NCBI GenBank assembly: GCA_012932295.1
Contig: JAAONU010000002.1
Location: 22,289,770 to 22,353,769 of the forward strand
Length of the DNA stretch: 64,000 bases
Direction of reading: 5' to 3'
Source of the DNA: Cyclina sinensis
Taxonomy: Eukaryota > Mollusca > Bivalvia > Venerida > Veneridae
In this document: positions 12,540 through 23,997 of the stretch, piece by piece
Layout: each line of letters starts with the position of its first letter
Position numbering within the stretch: position 1 is the stretch's first letter
Notes under the pieces: generated by a model
What the model saw: only the letters and a program-made list of their open reading frames with translations
The model's database searches: none
What the model was told of the DNA's origin: nothing
Translations under genes and position numbers: made by a program

Positions 12540-13791
12540 TTATGCCCCCACTTCAAAGAAGAGGGGGTATATTGCTTTGCAATTGTCTGTCGGTCCGTCG
12601 GTCCGTAGACCAAATGGTTTCCGACCAATAACTAAAGAATGCTTAGGCCTAGGAACTTCAAACTTGATAGGATGATTGTCCATCACCAGTAGATGACCCC
12701 TATTGATTTTGGGGTCAAGGGGTCAAAGGTCAAGGTCACATTGACCTTGTAGGTAGAAACCGTTTCCGACCAATAACTAAAGAATGCTTAGGCCTAGAAA
12801 CTTCAAACTTGGTAGGATGATTGTCCATCACTAGTAGATGACCCCTATTGATTTTGGGGTCAAGGGGTCAAAGGTCAAGCTCACAGGGACCTTCATCCTA
12901 AAAACGGTTTCCGATCAATAACAAGAGAACGCTTTGACCTAGGTTCACCAAACTTGGTATGCTGGTTGTTCATCACCAGTAGATGACCCCTATTGATTTT
13001 GAGGTCATTAGGTCAAAGGTCAAGCTCACAGGGACCTTCATCCTAAAAACGGTTTCTGATCAATAAATAGAGAATGCTTTGACCTAGGTTCACCAAACTT
13101 GGTATGCTGGTTGGTCATCACTAGTAGATGATCCCTTTTGACTTTGAGGTCATTAGGTCAAAGGTCAAGATCACAGAGACTTTCATCCTTAAAACGGTTT
13201 CCGATCAATAACTAGAGAACGCTTTGACCTAGGTTCACCAAACTTGGTATACTGGTTGGTCATCACCAGTAGATGACCCCTATCGACTTTGAGGTCATTA
13301 GGTCAAAGGTCAAGATCACAGAGACTTTCATCTTAAAAACGGTTTCCGATCAATAACTAGAGAACGCTTAGGCCTAGAAACTTCAAACTTGGTAGGATGA
13401 TTGTCCATCACCAGCAGATGACCCCTATTGATTTTGGGGTCAAGGGGTCAAAGATCAAGGTCACATTGACCTTGTAGGTAAAAAACGGTTTCAAATCAAT
13501 AACTTGACAACCCATGCGCCGTTGACTCTCAAACTTCATATCTGCATTTGTCTTGGCCAGTAGACGAACCCTATTGATTTTGGGGTCAAAGGTCAAGGTC
13601 ACATGTATGTCAAAACAATTCAGACCAATAACTTGGCTACCAAATGGCATCAGGTTTTGTGGACTGTGAGACTTACATTTTAGATAACATGTATATTTGG
13701 TCACTAGGTCAAAAGTCAGTCACAATAATCTGGCCACATGACTAATTGGCTGCCAATAGGGGGCATACATGTTTTACAAACATATCTTGTT
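12540..13791 (+). mobile_element. Family B element nested in family E
   Basis: The 5' stem-loop is ATGCCCCCACTTC-AAA-GAAGAGGGGGTAT, then GTCTGTCGGTCCGTCGGTCC. Units of about 145 bp carry GGTTTCCGA(C/T)CAATAACTA, CAGTAGATGACCCCTAT and GGTCAAAGGTCAAG. The 3' end has GGGGGCATAC (inverse of the 5' stem), the hairpin ATGTTTTACAAACAT and ATCTTGTT. Flanking DNA on both sides is family E, and the site falls in the unit motif TAACTTTGTTA. Confidence 0.85.
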
Positions 13792-13937
13792 AATAGGTGG
13801 ATTCTTTTCATGCTTGGACACAACAACCCTTTGGACAAGACCTTCCAGTAGACCAGACTAAACTTGACCTTGACTCCTAAATGGCCTTCACCTTCAAGGT
13901 CAAATTACTGAATTCTGCTAAAATTGGCCATAACTTT

Positions 13938-15118
13938 ATTAGCTCACCTGAGCACGTAGTGCTCATGTGAGCTTTTAGGATCAGTGGTTGTCTGTCATCT
14001 GTCCGTCGTCCACAATTCATTCAAAAGACATCTCCTCTGAAACCACTGGGCCAAATTTGATAAAACTTGCCTGGGATGTTCCTTGCATGAAGCTCTACCA
14101 AGTTTGTTCAAATGGTTCTGGTCTATTGCATATTTGGGTCACAGGAGCTGAAAATAGTAAAAAAAATGTTGGATTTTAAAAATCATGTTCTCCGAAACCA
14201 CAAGGCCTGGAGCTTTGATATTTGGTATGAAGAATCATCTAGTGGACCTCTACCAAGTTTGTTCAAATCATGACCCTGGGGTCAAAATTGGCCCTGCCCC
14301 CGGGAGCACTTGATTTACATAACCTTACATAGGAAAATCTTCTTGTCAGAAACCACAAGGCCTAGAGTTCAGATTTTTTGTGTGCAGCATTGTCTAGTAG
14401 GACCTCTACCAACTTTGTTCAAATGATGGTCCCTGGGTCAAAAATGGCCCTGCCCTAGGGGTCACATGTTTTATATAGAAATATGTAGGAAAAAATTTTA
14501 AAAAATCTTTTTCTCTGAAATCGCAAGGACTAGAGCTTTGATATTTGGTATTAAGCATCATCTAGTAGACCTTTACCAATTTTGTTGAAATCATGACCCT
14601 GGGGTCAAAATTGGCCCTGCCCCCGGGGGCACTTGATTTACATAGCCTTACATAGGAAAAACTTTAAAAATCTTCTTGTCAGAAACCACAAGGCCTAGAG
14701 TTCAGATATTTGGTGTGCAGCATTGTCTAGTACACCTCTACTAAGTTTGTTCAAATGATGGTCACTGGGTCAAAAATAGTTCTGCTGTAGGGGTCACATG
14801 TTTTATATAGAGATATATAAGAAAAACTTTAAAAAATCTTCTCCTTCAGAACTGCAAGGCCTAAGGCTTTGATGTTTTGCATGAGGCATAACCTAGTGGA
14901 CCTATACCAAGTTTGTTGGAATCATAGCCCCTGGGTCAAAAATGACCCAACACCAGGGGTCGCATTTTTTACATAGACTTAATAAGTCTAATTTAATATG
15001 AGATCTTTGAATATCTTCAGTTAAAAAATGTGATGTTGCATCTGATGTTTGCTTAACAGTAGACCCTCAGGCAAAGTACTCAGGTGAGCGATCCAGGGCC
15101 ATCATGGCCCTCTTGTTT
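13938..15118 (+). mobile_element. Family A element nested in family E, short copy
   Basis: The 5' stem-loop is AGCTCACCTGAGCAC GTA GTGCTCATGTGAGCT, followed by CTGTCCGTCGTCCAC. It carries about six array-1 units (GGCCCTGCCC variants) and no array 2. The 3' end is CTCAGGTGAGCGATCC, GGGCCATCATGGCCC, TCTTGTTT. It occupies the same TAACTTT(G/A)TTA position of a family E unit as the family B insertion 150 bp upstream. Confidence 0.85.
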
Positions 15119-15822
15119 ATTAATAGGTGGATTGTCTTCATACTTGGACACAACAACCCTTTGGACAAGACCTTCAAGTAGACCAGACTGAACTTGACCT
15201 TGACTCATAAATGACCTTCACCTTCAAGGCCAAAATATTGAATTTTGCTAAAATTGGCCATAACTTTGTTATTTATAGTTGGATTTGATTCATACTTGGA
15301 CAAAACAACACTTATGACAAATCTGACATTATGATTCTTTCAGGTTTGACCTTGACCTTAATATGACCTTCACAGTCAAGGTCAAGTTATTTACTTTTTC
15401 TACAATTTGCCATAACTTTGTTGTTTATGGTTGGATTTGATTCATACTTTACAAAACAACAATTATGACAAAGCCAACATGTTGAATAACTCAGGTATGA
15501 CTATGACCTAAAAATGACCTTGACAGTCAAGGTCAGATGATTGAATTTTGTCTTAATTGTTAATCTTTCTCATTTATCTATTGATTTGATTCATACTTGT
15601 ACAAAACAACACTTATGACAAATACGACATTTTGATTCTTTCAAGCATGACTTTGACCTTTAAATGACCTTGACAGTCAAGGTCAAGTTATTGAATTTCT
15701 TAAAACTGGCCATATCTTTGTTATTTGTGGTTGGATTTTAATCATACTTGGACAAAACAACACTTATGACAAATCCGACTTGTTGAAATATTCAAATGTT
15801 ACCTTTACCTTTAAATGACCTT

Positions 15823-16744
15823 CGGAAGTCTACATTTCGTGTCCGCTCCATAACTTTGAAACTGCTAAAAAAATTTTGAAATAACTTGGCACAAGTGATC
15901 ACCATTATGAGAGGATGTGCAGAGCACAATAATTGGGTTGCTTCCCACAAGGTCAAGGTCACAGTTAAAGGACAAATATCCACATTTCACATCTGCTCTA
16001 TAACTTACTAACTTGGCATTTGAAAAGTTTTTTTATTACTTTGAACAAATGATCACAACTATGACACAGTGTGCAGAACCCAACATCTGTTCATCTGTCT
16101 GTTCCTCCCTAACACTTTCGTTTCCACTCCATAACTTTTAAACTGCTGAAAATTTTTTGAACTTACTTGGCTTATAAAAAGTTTTTTTATTACTTTTCAC
16201 AAGTGATCACCAAAATGACACAATGTGCAGAACCCAACATCTCTCCGTTTGTTCGTCCGTCTGTCCGTCCGTAACACTTTCGTGTCCACTCCATAACTTT
16301 TAAACTGCTGAAAATTTTTTGAAATAACTTGGCACAAGTGATCGCCATTTTGAGACGATGTGCAGAGTGCAATTATTTTGTTGCTACCCACAAGGTCAAG
16401 GTCACAGTTAAAGGTCAAATATCCACATTTCACATCTGCTCTATGACTTACTAACTTGGCTTACAAAAAGTTTTTTAATTACTTTGCACAAATGATCACC
16501 ACTATGACATGATGTGCAGAACCCAACTTCCAGGTTGCTACCCCCAAGGTCAAGCTTAAATGTTCTCCATAACTTCTTGACTTTATGGAAGATTTTAAAT
16601 AACTTGGCACAAATAATTATTATCATGAGACTATGTGCTTAAAATATGCATGGCACAACATCAAGGTCATGGTTGGTTAAAGGTCAAGAAGTACACATTC
16701 ATGTCTGCTGTGGAAGGAGATTTAGCTGTCCTTCAGACTGCCTT
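15823..16744 (+). mobile_element. Family F element nested in family E
   Basis: Units of about 130 bp carry CGTGTCC(G/A)CTCCATAACTT, AAATAACTTGGCACAA, GTGATCACCA and CAAGGTCAAGGTCACAG, with internal TCTGTCCGTCCGTAACAC. The right end has the imperfect hairpin GCTGTC-CTTCA-GACTGC followed by CCTTGTT, after which family E sequence (GAATTTTGCTATAATTTGCC) resumes. The left boundary is set only by where family E stops, near 15823. Confidence 0.6.
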
Positions 16745-17044
16745 GTTGAATTTTGCTATAATTTGCCATAACTTTGTTGTTTGTTGTTGGATTTGATTCA
16801 TACTTGGACAAAACAATACTTATGAATAACTCAAGTACGACCATTACCTAAAAATGAAAGTTCAAATTTCTGAATGTTGCTAAAATTGGCCATAACTGTG
16901 TTTTGTATGGATGAATTTGATAATTTTATTTCCAAATGATGTTTCATTTGAAATTCCTTCACCACAATGTGCTTCCTGTGATGTGTTTGCCTTTGGAAAT
17001 GGGAAAAAGTCGAGCGTGGCTCCTGTTCGTGGTGACTCTGGTTT

Positions 17045-17560
17045 AATTGTCTGCCCATGCGTCTGTCAGTCCGTCCCTCTGTCCTCTTTTTGTCCGATCC
17101 ATAACTTTGTCAGTCATAGATGGATTTTGAAATAATTTTGCATAAATGTGTGGCACATTAAGATGATGTCTTCATAAAAGTGCATTGATAGTCATGTCCA
17201 GTCAATAATTCTGACATCCCTGGATGGATCTTAAAATGACTTGGCATAAATGTGTTGGACTTGATGACGAAATGTTATGCACAAGAATTAGGTGTCCAGC
17301 TCAAAGATCAAGGTCACACTTGTATGTCAAAAGTCATGATATCGATGTGAATAGATGGTTGTGTTTTATGCATAATTTTTGTTATTCATAGATGGATTTT
17401 GAAATAATTATGGGTAAATGTGTTGAAAATTGAGACAGTCCTAGATTTGTAGCTTAAAGGTTAAAGACACACTTAACTGGAAAGGAGTTTTTTGTAATAA
17501 TACATTGATAGTTGTTCTAGTCAACAATTTTTGTTATTCATGAATGCCTAATTTGGATGT
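17045..17560 (+). repeat. Diverged family F-like tandem repeat
   Basis: It starts with CTGCCCATGCGTCTGTCAGT and a CCGTCCCTCTGTCC stretch. About four poor units follow with ATAGATGGATTTTGAAATAA and AAATGTGTTG. The arrangement (microsatellite then units of about 120-140 bp) matches the other families, but I could not place either terminus. Probably an old decayed copy. Confidence 0.45.
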
Positions 17561-18784
17561 TCTCATGAAATATTTCTTGAAAAAATTCACTATTGGAGTT
17601 TTAAGTTAATTGGTATCAAATTTATATGATGAATGATAATATTTTGTTCTAAAAGAATTTATTAGCTTATATATATTTATAATAAGAGCATTTATCTCAT
17701 CTGACAAACAACATATATGTTTAATTCTTTTGTTATTTGTTGTCATTTATGATAATTACTATCAGTATAATTATTTACGGTATTACAAATTTAACAGTGG
17801 GTAAATGCATCTACTTCCTATGCTTGCAAAAATGATATAAGTTAAAAATAAATGATACAGTGGTCAGATGTAAAAGGTGCTTGTGCTTTGGCTGACACCT
17901 GCAATTTCACAGACAGGTTACCTCCAAAATATAAATATTTTTAGTAATTTATGTTTTGATAAATGTGTGCCGACACCAGCCTACTGACATGTGTTTGTTA
18001 ACATTGCTTTCCCCTTTCACACTTCATCTTTCACACTTAACTATACAATGTGGCCTTCATTTCCAGTGAAAAACATGGTCTTGTCCTAAGTATGGCTTCG
18101 GGGGCATATGTCTGTTCACAAAGACAGGTCTTGTTTCTCCCTGTGTAAATTCTTATTACAGATTTGGACATGACATAGAGGACTATTATAGTACATATAA
18201 CATCAGGTGAATGAAAGGGGGATACATACTCAGAAATGAAGAAGTTCAGTTTGACAGTAAAACTAACCATGGCAAACTGATCACAATGGATTTGTGAAAC
18301 TAAGGCCAAATTTTTTGGATGAAAAAAAGAAAAGAAGTCATGTTTTAATTATTTGATAATCAGGAACATTGAGAAATGGTGTCTGTAAGTTTTTCAGGAG
18401 GTTTATGTTACTACCCACCTCTTGAGGAAAAAAACTCTTGTAAGTAAAGGTCAGAAAGGCATGTTTCAGCTATGAGCAGAAACTCACAGTCTATAAAAAG
18501 AAATAATTTACTGTCTTGACACTGCATTAGGATTTATCTTTGTTTTTATGCCTCCTGTGGGAATTATAACAACTCATTACTATTCATAGTAAATCTCCTG
18601 TATGGCTTGTCATAAAGTCACCTTGATTGATGCTCAGATTAACTGTGGTTTAATGGCCAACTTGAGAAAAAGACATTTTCCACAGTAGAAAATATACAAC
18701 ATAAACACATTTAGCGTTAATAGATTCATTTCTTTAAATCATGAAGACTAAAAGACATGTGATATGTTTAGACTGCTCTGTTGG
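17561..18784. other. No recognised feature
   Basis: Over 1.2 kb of AT-rich DNA without a convincing exon, RNA gene or terminal repeat. TTTTTATGCCTCCTGTGGG near 18546 faintly resembles an element 5' end but nothing follows it. Confidence 0.35.
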
Positions 18785-19358
18785 ATTGTTTGTTCAGATT
18801 TCAGTCAAGCACTGTGCTCTGTTTGTTTTTCTGTTCAGATTTCAGTCAAGCACTGTGCTCTGTTGGTTTTTCTGTTCAGATTTCAGTCAAGCACTGTGCT
18901 CAGTTGGTTTGTCTGTTCAGATTTCAGTCAAGCACTGTGCTCTGTTGGTTTGTTTGTTCAGATTTCAGTCAAGCACTGTGCTCTGTTGGTTTGTCTGTTC
19001 AGATTTCAGTCAAGCACTGTGCTCTGTTGGTTTGTCTGTTCAGATTTCAGTCAAGCACTGTGCTCTGTTGGTTTGTCTGTTCAGATTTCAGTCAAGCACT
19101 GTACACTGTTGGTTTTTCTGTTCAGATTTCAGTCAAGCACTGTACACTGTTGGTTTTTCTGTTCAGATTTCAGTCAAGCACTGTACACTGTTGGTTTTTC
19201 TGTTCCGATTTCAGTCAAGCACTGTACACTGTTGGTTTTTCTGTTCAGATTTCAGTAAAGCACTGTACACTGTTGGTTTTTCTGTTCAGATTTCAGTAAA
19301 GCACTGTGTTCTGTTGGTTTTTCTGTTCAGATTTCAGTCAAGCACTGTGTTCTGTTGA
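18785..19358 (+). repeat. 41-bp minisatellite, left part
   Basis: About 14 copies of a 41-bp unit containing CTGTTGGTTTTTCTGTTCAG and ATTTCAGTCAAGCACTGTG. The unit has no stop in any forward frame, so long overlapping open frames appear in all three frames. They are a by-product of the repeat, not genes. Sub-blocks sharing variants (TGTACACTG, TGTGCTCTG) show local homogenisation. The array is interrupted at 19359 by a family A element and resumes at 22123. Confidence 0.9.
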
Positions 19359-22122
19359 TTTTTAGCTCACCTGAGCATGCTCATGTGAGCTTTAAGGATC
19401 CTTGATTGTCCGGCGTCCGTCCGTTAGTCCGTCGTCCACAATTCATTCAAACGACATCTCCTCTGAAACCACTGGGCAAAATTTAATGAAACTTGCCTAG
19501 AATGTTCCTTGCATAAAGCTCTACCAAATTTGTTTAAATGGTTCCAGTTCATTGCATTTCTGGGTCACAGGAGCTAAAAACAGATTTAAAAGTTGGATCT
19601 TTAAGAATCTTCTTGTCAGAAACCACCAGGCCTGGAGCTTTGATATTTGGTATAAAGCATCATCTAGTGGACCTCTACCAAGTTTGTTCAAGTTATGATC
19701 CTGGGGTCAAAAATGGCCCCGCCCCAGGGGTGACTTGTTTTACATAGAGTTATATAGGAAAAATTTTTAAGATCTTCTTGTCAGAAACCGTAAGGCATAG
19801 AGCTAAGATATTTGGTGTGCAGCATTGTCTAGTAGACCTCTACCAAGTTTGTTCAAATCATGGCCTCTGGGTCAAAAATGGCCCCGCCCCAGGGATAACT
19901 TGTTTTACATAGAGTTATATAGGAAAAACTTTAAAAATCTTCTTGTCTGAAACCACAAGGCCCTGAGCCTTAAGATTTGGTATGTAGCATTGTCTAGTGG
20001 ACCTCTACCAAGTTTGTTCAAATCATGGCCCCTGGGGTCAAATTTGGCTCCGCCCCGGGGACATTGGTTTTACATAGGCTTATATAGTGAAAACTTTAAA
20101 AATCTTTTTGTAGAAGAAGAAGTAACACAGGTTGTTTCTATGATTTCTAGCTTAAGTTTGAATATGGGTCATCTGGGTTCGAAAACAAGGTCACAGAGCC
20201 CAAAAATAGAAAAACTTTGTTAACACTCTAGAGGTTACATTTTCAGTCAAAACATCCCAGAAATTTGTCAAAAAGGTTGTTTTGATGATTTTTAGCTCAA
20301 GTTCAAAATTGGGGTATCTGGGGTCAAAAACTAGGTCACAGAGCCCAAATATGGAAAAACCTTGTTAACACTCTAGAGGTAACATTTTCAGTCCAAATAA
20401 CCTGGAATCTGTCAGAAAGGTTGTTTCAATGATTTCTAGGATAAATTTTAAATATGGGTCATCTGAAGTAAAAAACTAGGTCACAGAGCCCAAAAATAGA
20501 AAAAAAAACTTGTTTACACTCTAGAAGCTATTTTTCAGTCTAAATATAGGCACATTGACTGATGACATCACAAGCACCTGTTACCAAAATATAGCTGAAC
20601 TACTGGTTGGCAAAGAGAACCAATATTTATATACATTTGATAGCAGCAGAATTTTTAACTTTAGATAACTTTTTTCTTTGTTAGCCGAATTTTAAGATTC
20701 TGATATCATTTGAAAGCTCTTTAAATTCATATTTTGAAAATATAAGCAGATTTTGAATTTTTGCTTTTAAAGAAGAAAACTAAACTAATTTACATCTGTC
20801 ATTTCAGCATTTTTCTAGCAGCTCAGATGCACTATGTTTAACCATTTACAAATAAAAAAGTAAACTGTTTTGACAATTATTTTTTAAATATGTAAAATAT
20901 GAGTTTACAGACCTTTTAAATGATATAAAATATTGAATTATTTGATGAAAAATGACTTTGTAACTGTAATTACAAAATTACTATGTTTTTGCAATTTTAT
21001 CAACCGCCATGTTTTTGCCAACCTTCAAAAAGTCACCTGTATCTCTTATCAGTTACTTGTTACTATTAATAGATTTCAAAACAATAACATTCAACGTTCC
21101 TATTCTTGAAATTTGTCAGAAAGGATGTTTTAATGATTTCTAGCTCAGATTCGAATAAAGGTCATCAGGGGTCAAAAACTAGGTCACAGACCCCAAATAT
21201 GGAAAAACCTTGTGAACACGCATTGAGGTAACATTTTCAGTTCAAATAACCTTGAAATTTGTCAGAAAGATTGTTTTAATGATTTCCAGCTCAGTTTTGA
21301 ATATGGGTTATCTGGGGTCAAAAACTAGGACACAGGGCCAAAAAGTAGAAAATCCTTGTTAATGCTCTAGAGGTTACTTTTCAGTCCAAATGTCCTTGAA
21401 ATTTGTCAGAAAGGTTGTTTCGATGATTTCTAGCCCAGATTAGGATATGGGTCATCTGGGATCAAAAACTAGGTCACAGAGCCCTAAAATGTTAAAACCA
21501 TTTTAACACTCCAGAGGTTACATTTTCAGTCCAAATATTCTGGCAATTTGTCAGACAGGTTGTTTTGATGATTTTTAGCTCAAGTACTAATATGGGTCAT
21601 CTTTGGTCAAAAACTAAGTCAAAGAGCCCAAATATATAAAAGCCTTGTGAACACTCTAGAGGCTACACTTCCAGTCCAAATAACCTTGAATTTGTCAGAA
21701 AGATCGTTTCAATAATTTCTAGGTCAAGTTCGAATATGGTTCATCTGGATTTAAAAACTAGGTCACAGAGTCTAAATATCGAAAAACTTTGTAAACACTC
21801 TAGAGGCTACATTTTCAGTCCAAATGTCCTGGAAATTTGTCAGAATGGTTGTTTTGATGATTTCTAGCTCAGATTTGGATATGGATCATCTGGGGTCAAA
21901 AATTAGGTCACAGAACCCAAATATGGGAAAACCTTGTTAACACTCTAGGGGCTACACTTTCAGTCCAAATAACCTTGAAATTTGTCAGAAAGATTGTTTC
22001 CAGAATTTCTAGGTCAAGTTCGAATATGGGTCATCTGGGGTCAATTAACCAGGTCCTTAGCAACTTTGTTAAAAGCAGTCATATTCAGGTGAGCGATATA
22101 GGGCCATCATGGCCCTCTTGTT
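19359..22122 (+). mobile_element. Family A element nested in 41-bp minisatellite
   Basis: Same two-array plan as the 7229 copy: stem-loop AGCTCACCTGAGCA / TGCTCATGTGAGCT, GTCCGTCCGTTAGTCCGTC, about three 160-bp units, then 145-bp units, TATTCAGGTGAGCGATATAG, GGGCCATCATGGCCC and TCTTGTT. Its 145-bp array is interrupted at 20548-21100 by an unrelated inverted-repeat insertion. Because both flanks are the same 41-bp repeat, the empty site can be reconstructed: TTTTT-CTGTTCAG in an intact unit, TTTTT-element-TT-CTGTTCAG here. Confidence 0.9.
20548..21100. mobile_element. 553-bp MITE-like insertion with TAT duplication
   Basis: Sister elements read TAAATATTCTCGAAA at this place; here TAAATAT and TATTCTTGAAA are separated by 553 bp. 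The ends are imperfect inverted repeats, AGGCACATTGACTG on the left and the inverse of AGGAACGTTGAATG on the right (11 of 14 match). TAT is duplicated (20545-20547 and 21101-21103). The inside is AT-rich and noncoding, with GGTTGGCAAA near both ends in inverted orientation. I cannot assign a superfamily. Confidence 0.7.
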
Positions 22123-22315
22123 CTGTTCAGATTTCAGTAAAGCACTGTGTTCTGTTGGTTTTTCTGTTCAGATTTCAGTCAAGCACTGTATTCTGTTGGT
22201 TTTTCTGTTCAGATTTCAGTCAAGCACTGTGATCTGTTGGTTTGTCTGTTCAGATTTCAGTCAGTCACTGTGCTCTGTTGGTTTTTCTGTTCAGATTTCG
22301 GCAAGCACTGTGCTA
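22123..22315 (+). repeat. 41-bp minisatellite, right part
   Basis: About four and a half further units of the 41-bp repeat, directly after the 3' TCTTGTT of the family A insertion. The last unit is altered (TTTCGGCAAGCAC). Confidence 0.9.
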
Positions 22316-22480
22316 TAAGAACCGTATTCTACAGTTTTCTGAAGTAATTCAAATGAAAATCCTGGAAGAGGACACTTTAATGTTTGTGCTTTCATCATGC
22401 ATTGATTTTTTAAACTGGGTATTTTGACTTACAGAGCACAATATGTAGTCAGTCTGATATAACAGTTGATGTCTTAGAAT

Positions 22481-22725
22481 TTTCTAGCTCACCTAAGCAT
22501 GCTCAGGATGAGCTTTAGTGATGGGCCTGTTGATAAAATGGGATGATAAAAAAAAATCTCTTGTCATAAACTAAATGCCTTCGAGTTTAGATATTTTGTA
22601 TATTGCAGTGTCTAGAAGACCTCTACCAAGTTTGTTCAAATTACATTCCTGGGGTCAAAACTAACCCCGCACCGGTCGTCTAATTTCTTTAAAATATTTA
22701 ATCTTTAAAAATCTTCTTCTGAGAA
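22481..22725 (+). mobile_element. Family A relic, 5' end only
   Basis: It keeps a recognisable stem-loop TAGCTCACCTAAGCATGCTC and AGGATGAGCTTT, and one unit with CTCTACCAAGTTTGTTCAAA and TAACCCCGCACC. The microsatellite and 3' end are missing, and the sequence passes into another repeat array after AATCTTCTTCTGAGAAACCA. Confidence 0.6.
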
Positions 22726-23354
22726 ACCATAAAATCTAACCTTAGATTTAATGATAATATAAACTTGTGTATCATTTTTCCTACACTCTTCAAACTTCGT
22801 AGAGTGGTGGGCCTTATTGAGTTAACGACCCCTTTTGTTTTCAGGATCAGTAGGTCAAAGTCACCTTCAGTCTGAAAATGGTTTCTGCTCTCTAACTTGG
22901 GTACAATTTGACCCACAACCTTGAATCTTGATTATTGAATAGAAGACCCCTATTGTTTTTGATGTCAGTAGGTGTGAGATTAGTCATCTTGAATATGAAA
23001 ATGGTTTTCATTCTTCAGTCACTCAAGTACCATTTGACCCAAGCTTCATGCAGTGATTTCCTCTATTGAGTATAAGACCCCTATTGTTTTAAAAGCCAGT
23101 AGTTCAAAGGTCAAAATCATGGTCTCCTTGCATTTAAAAATGGTTTCTGGTGAATTACTCTAGTATCATTTAACCCACAACCATCAGACTTTATAGAGGG
23201 GTTGCCCATACTAAGTAGAAGACCCTATTGTTTTTAAGGTCAGTAGGTTAAAGATCAAGGTCAGTCACCTTGAATAGGAAAATGATTTTTCTTCAATAAC
23301 TCAAGAACAGTTTTGACCCACAGCCTTCAAGCTTCATGGAGTGGTTCCCCTTAT
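22726..23354 (+). repeat. Diverged family B-like tandem array
   Basis: About four poor units of roughly 130 bp with AGACCCCTATTGTTTTT, GTCAGTAGGTCAAAG and AAAATGGTTTCTG. They are related to family B but lack its 5' stem. Probably a fragment of an older element fused to the relic at 22481. Confidence 0.5.
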
Positions 23355-23548
23355 TGATCATCAAAAGATGAGGTGGCATATTGTTTTGCAAATGTCAGTC
23401 AGTCTGTTGGTTGTTCAGTCGGTAGACACTTTCTTTCCAGTCAATATTTAGAGAACCCTTAAACCCACCATCTTCGTACTTGGTAAATAGGTTATTCATG
23501 ACCAGTAGATGACACCTTAAGTTTTCCAGGTCATTAGGTCAAAGGCCA

Positions 23549-23563
23549 AGGTCACAGTGACCT
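23549..23563. promoter_or_regulatory. Perfect consensus ERE-like palindrome
   Basis: AGGTCACAGTGACCT is an inverted repeat of AGGTCA with a 3-bp spacer, identical to the classical vitellogenin-type estrogen response element. Known steroid-receptor-type dimers bind this sequence; whether anything binds here is untested. It lies inside a family B tandem unit. Confidence 0.6.
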
Positions 23564-23982
23564 TGAAAAGTAAAACAAGTTCCAATCAATAACTAAAGAA
23601 TGATTAGGCACACGTTCCACAAACTTGGTGGGTAGGTTTGTCATGACCAGTAGATGACCCCTATAGCTTTTCACATCACCAGGTCGAAGGCCAAGGTCAC
23701 AGTAACCCTGAATAGCAAAATGGTTTCAGATCAATAACTATAGAACACTTAGGCCCAGGCTCCCAATTCTTCACGGGCAGGTTGGTCATAGCCAGCAGAT
23801 GACCCCTAAAGGTTTTTGGGTCATTAGGTCAAGGGCCAATGTCACTGTGACCTTGAAAAGCAAAACGGTTTTCAGTCAGTAACTATAGGATGCTTGGGCA
23901 GAGGTTCCTCAAACTTGGTTTGTAGTTTGTCATGACCAGTAGATGACCCCTATTGCTTTTCAGTTTACTAGGTCAAAGGCCA

Positions 23983-23997
23983 AGGTCACAGTGACCT
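23983..23997. promoter_or_regulatory. Perfect consensus ERE-like palindrome
   Basis: Second exact AGGTCACAGTGACCT, 434 bp from the one at 23549, at the equivalent place in a later unit. Intervening units carry one- or two-base variants such as AATGTCACTGTGACCT. Confidence 0.6.

Larger units (their letters stand above)
12279..17044 (+). mobile_element. Family E element, split by three nested insertions
   Basis: The 5' end is TTTTTAGCTCGAC with a TTTTTTCGAAGAAAAAA hairpin and a short GTTGCCGTTGCCGTCC stretch. Its unit carries GATTCATACTTGGACAAAAC, TTGACCTTGACC and AATTGGCCATAACTTTGTTA. Family E sequence is visible at 12279-12539, 13792-13937, 15119-15822 and 16745-17044. The 3' end has AAAAAGTCGAGCG, inverse of the 5' AGCTCGACTTTTT, and then a degraded hairpin ending CTCTGGTTT. 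Without the inserts it would be about 1.4 kb. The exact 3' boundary is uncertain. Confidence 0.7.

Noticed and set aside
18741..19358. Long overlapping open frames of 160-205 codons
   Set aside because: They are three frames of a 41-bp minisatellite that lacks stops; no independent coding support.
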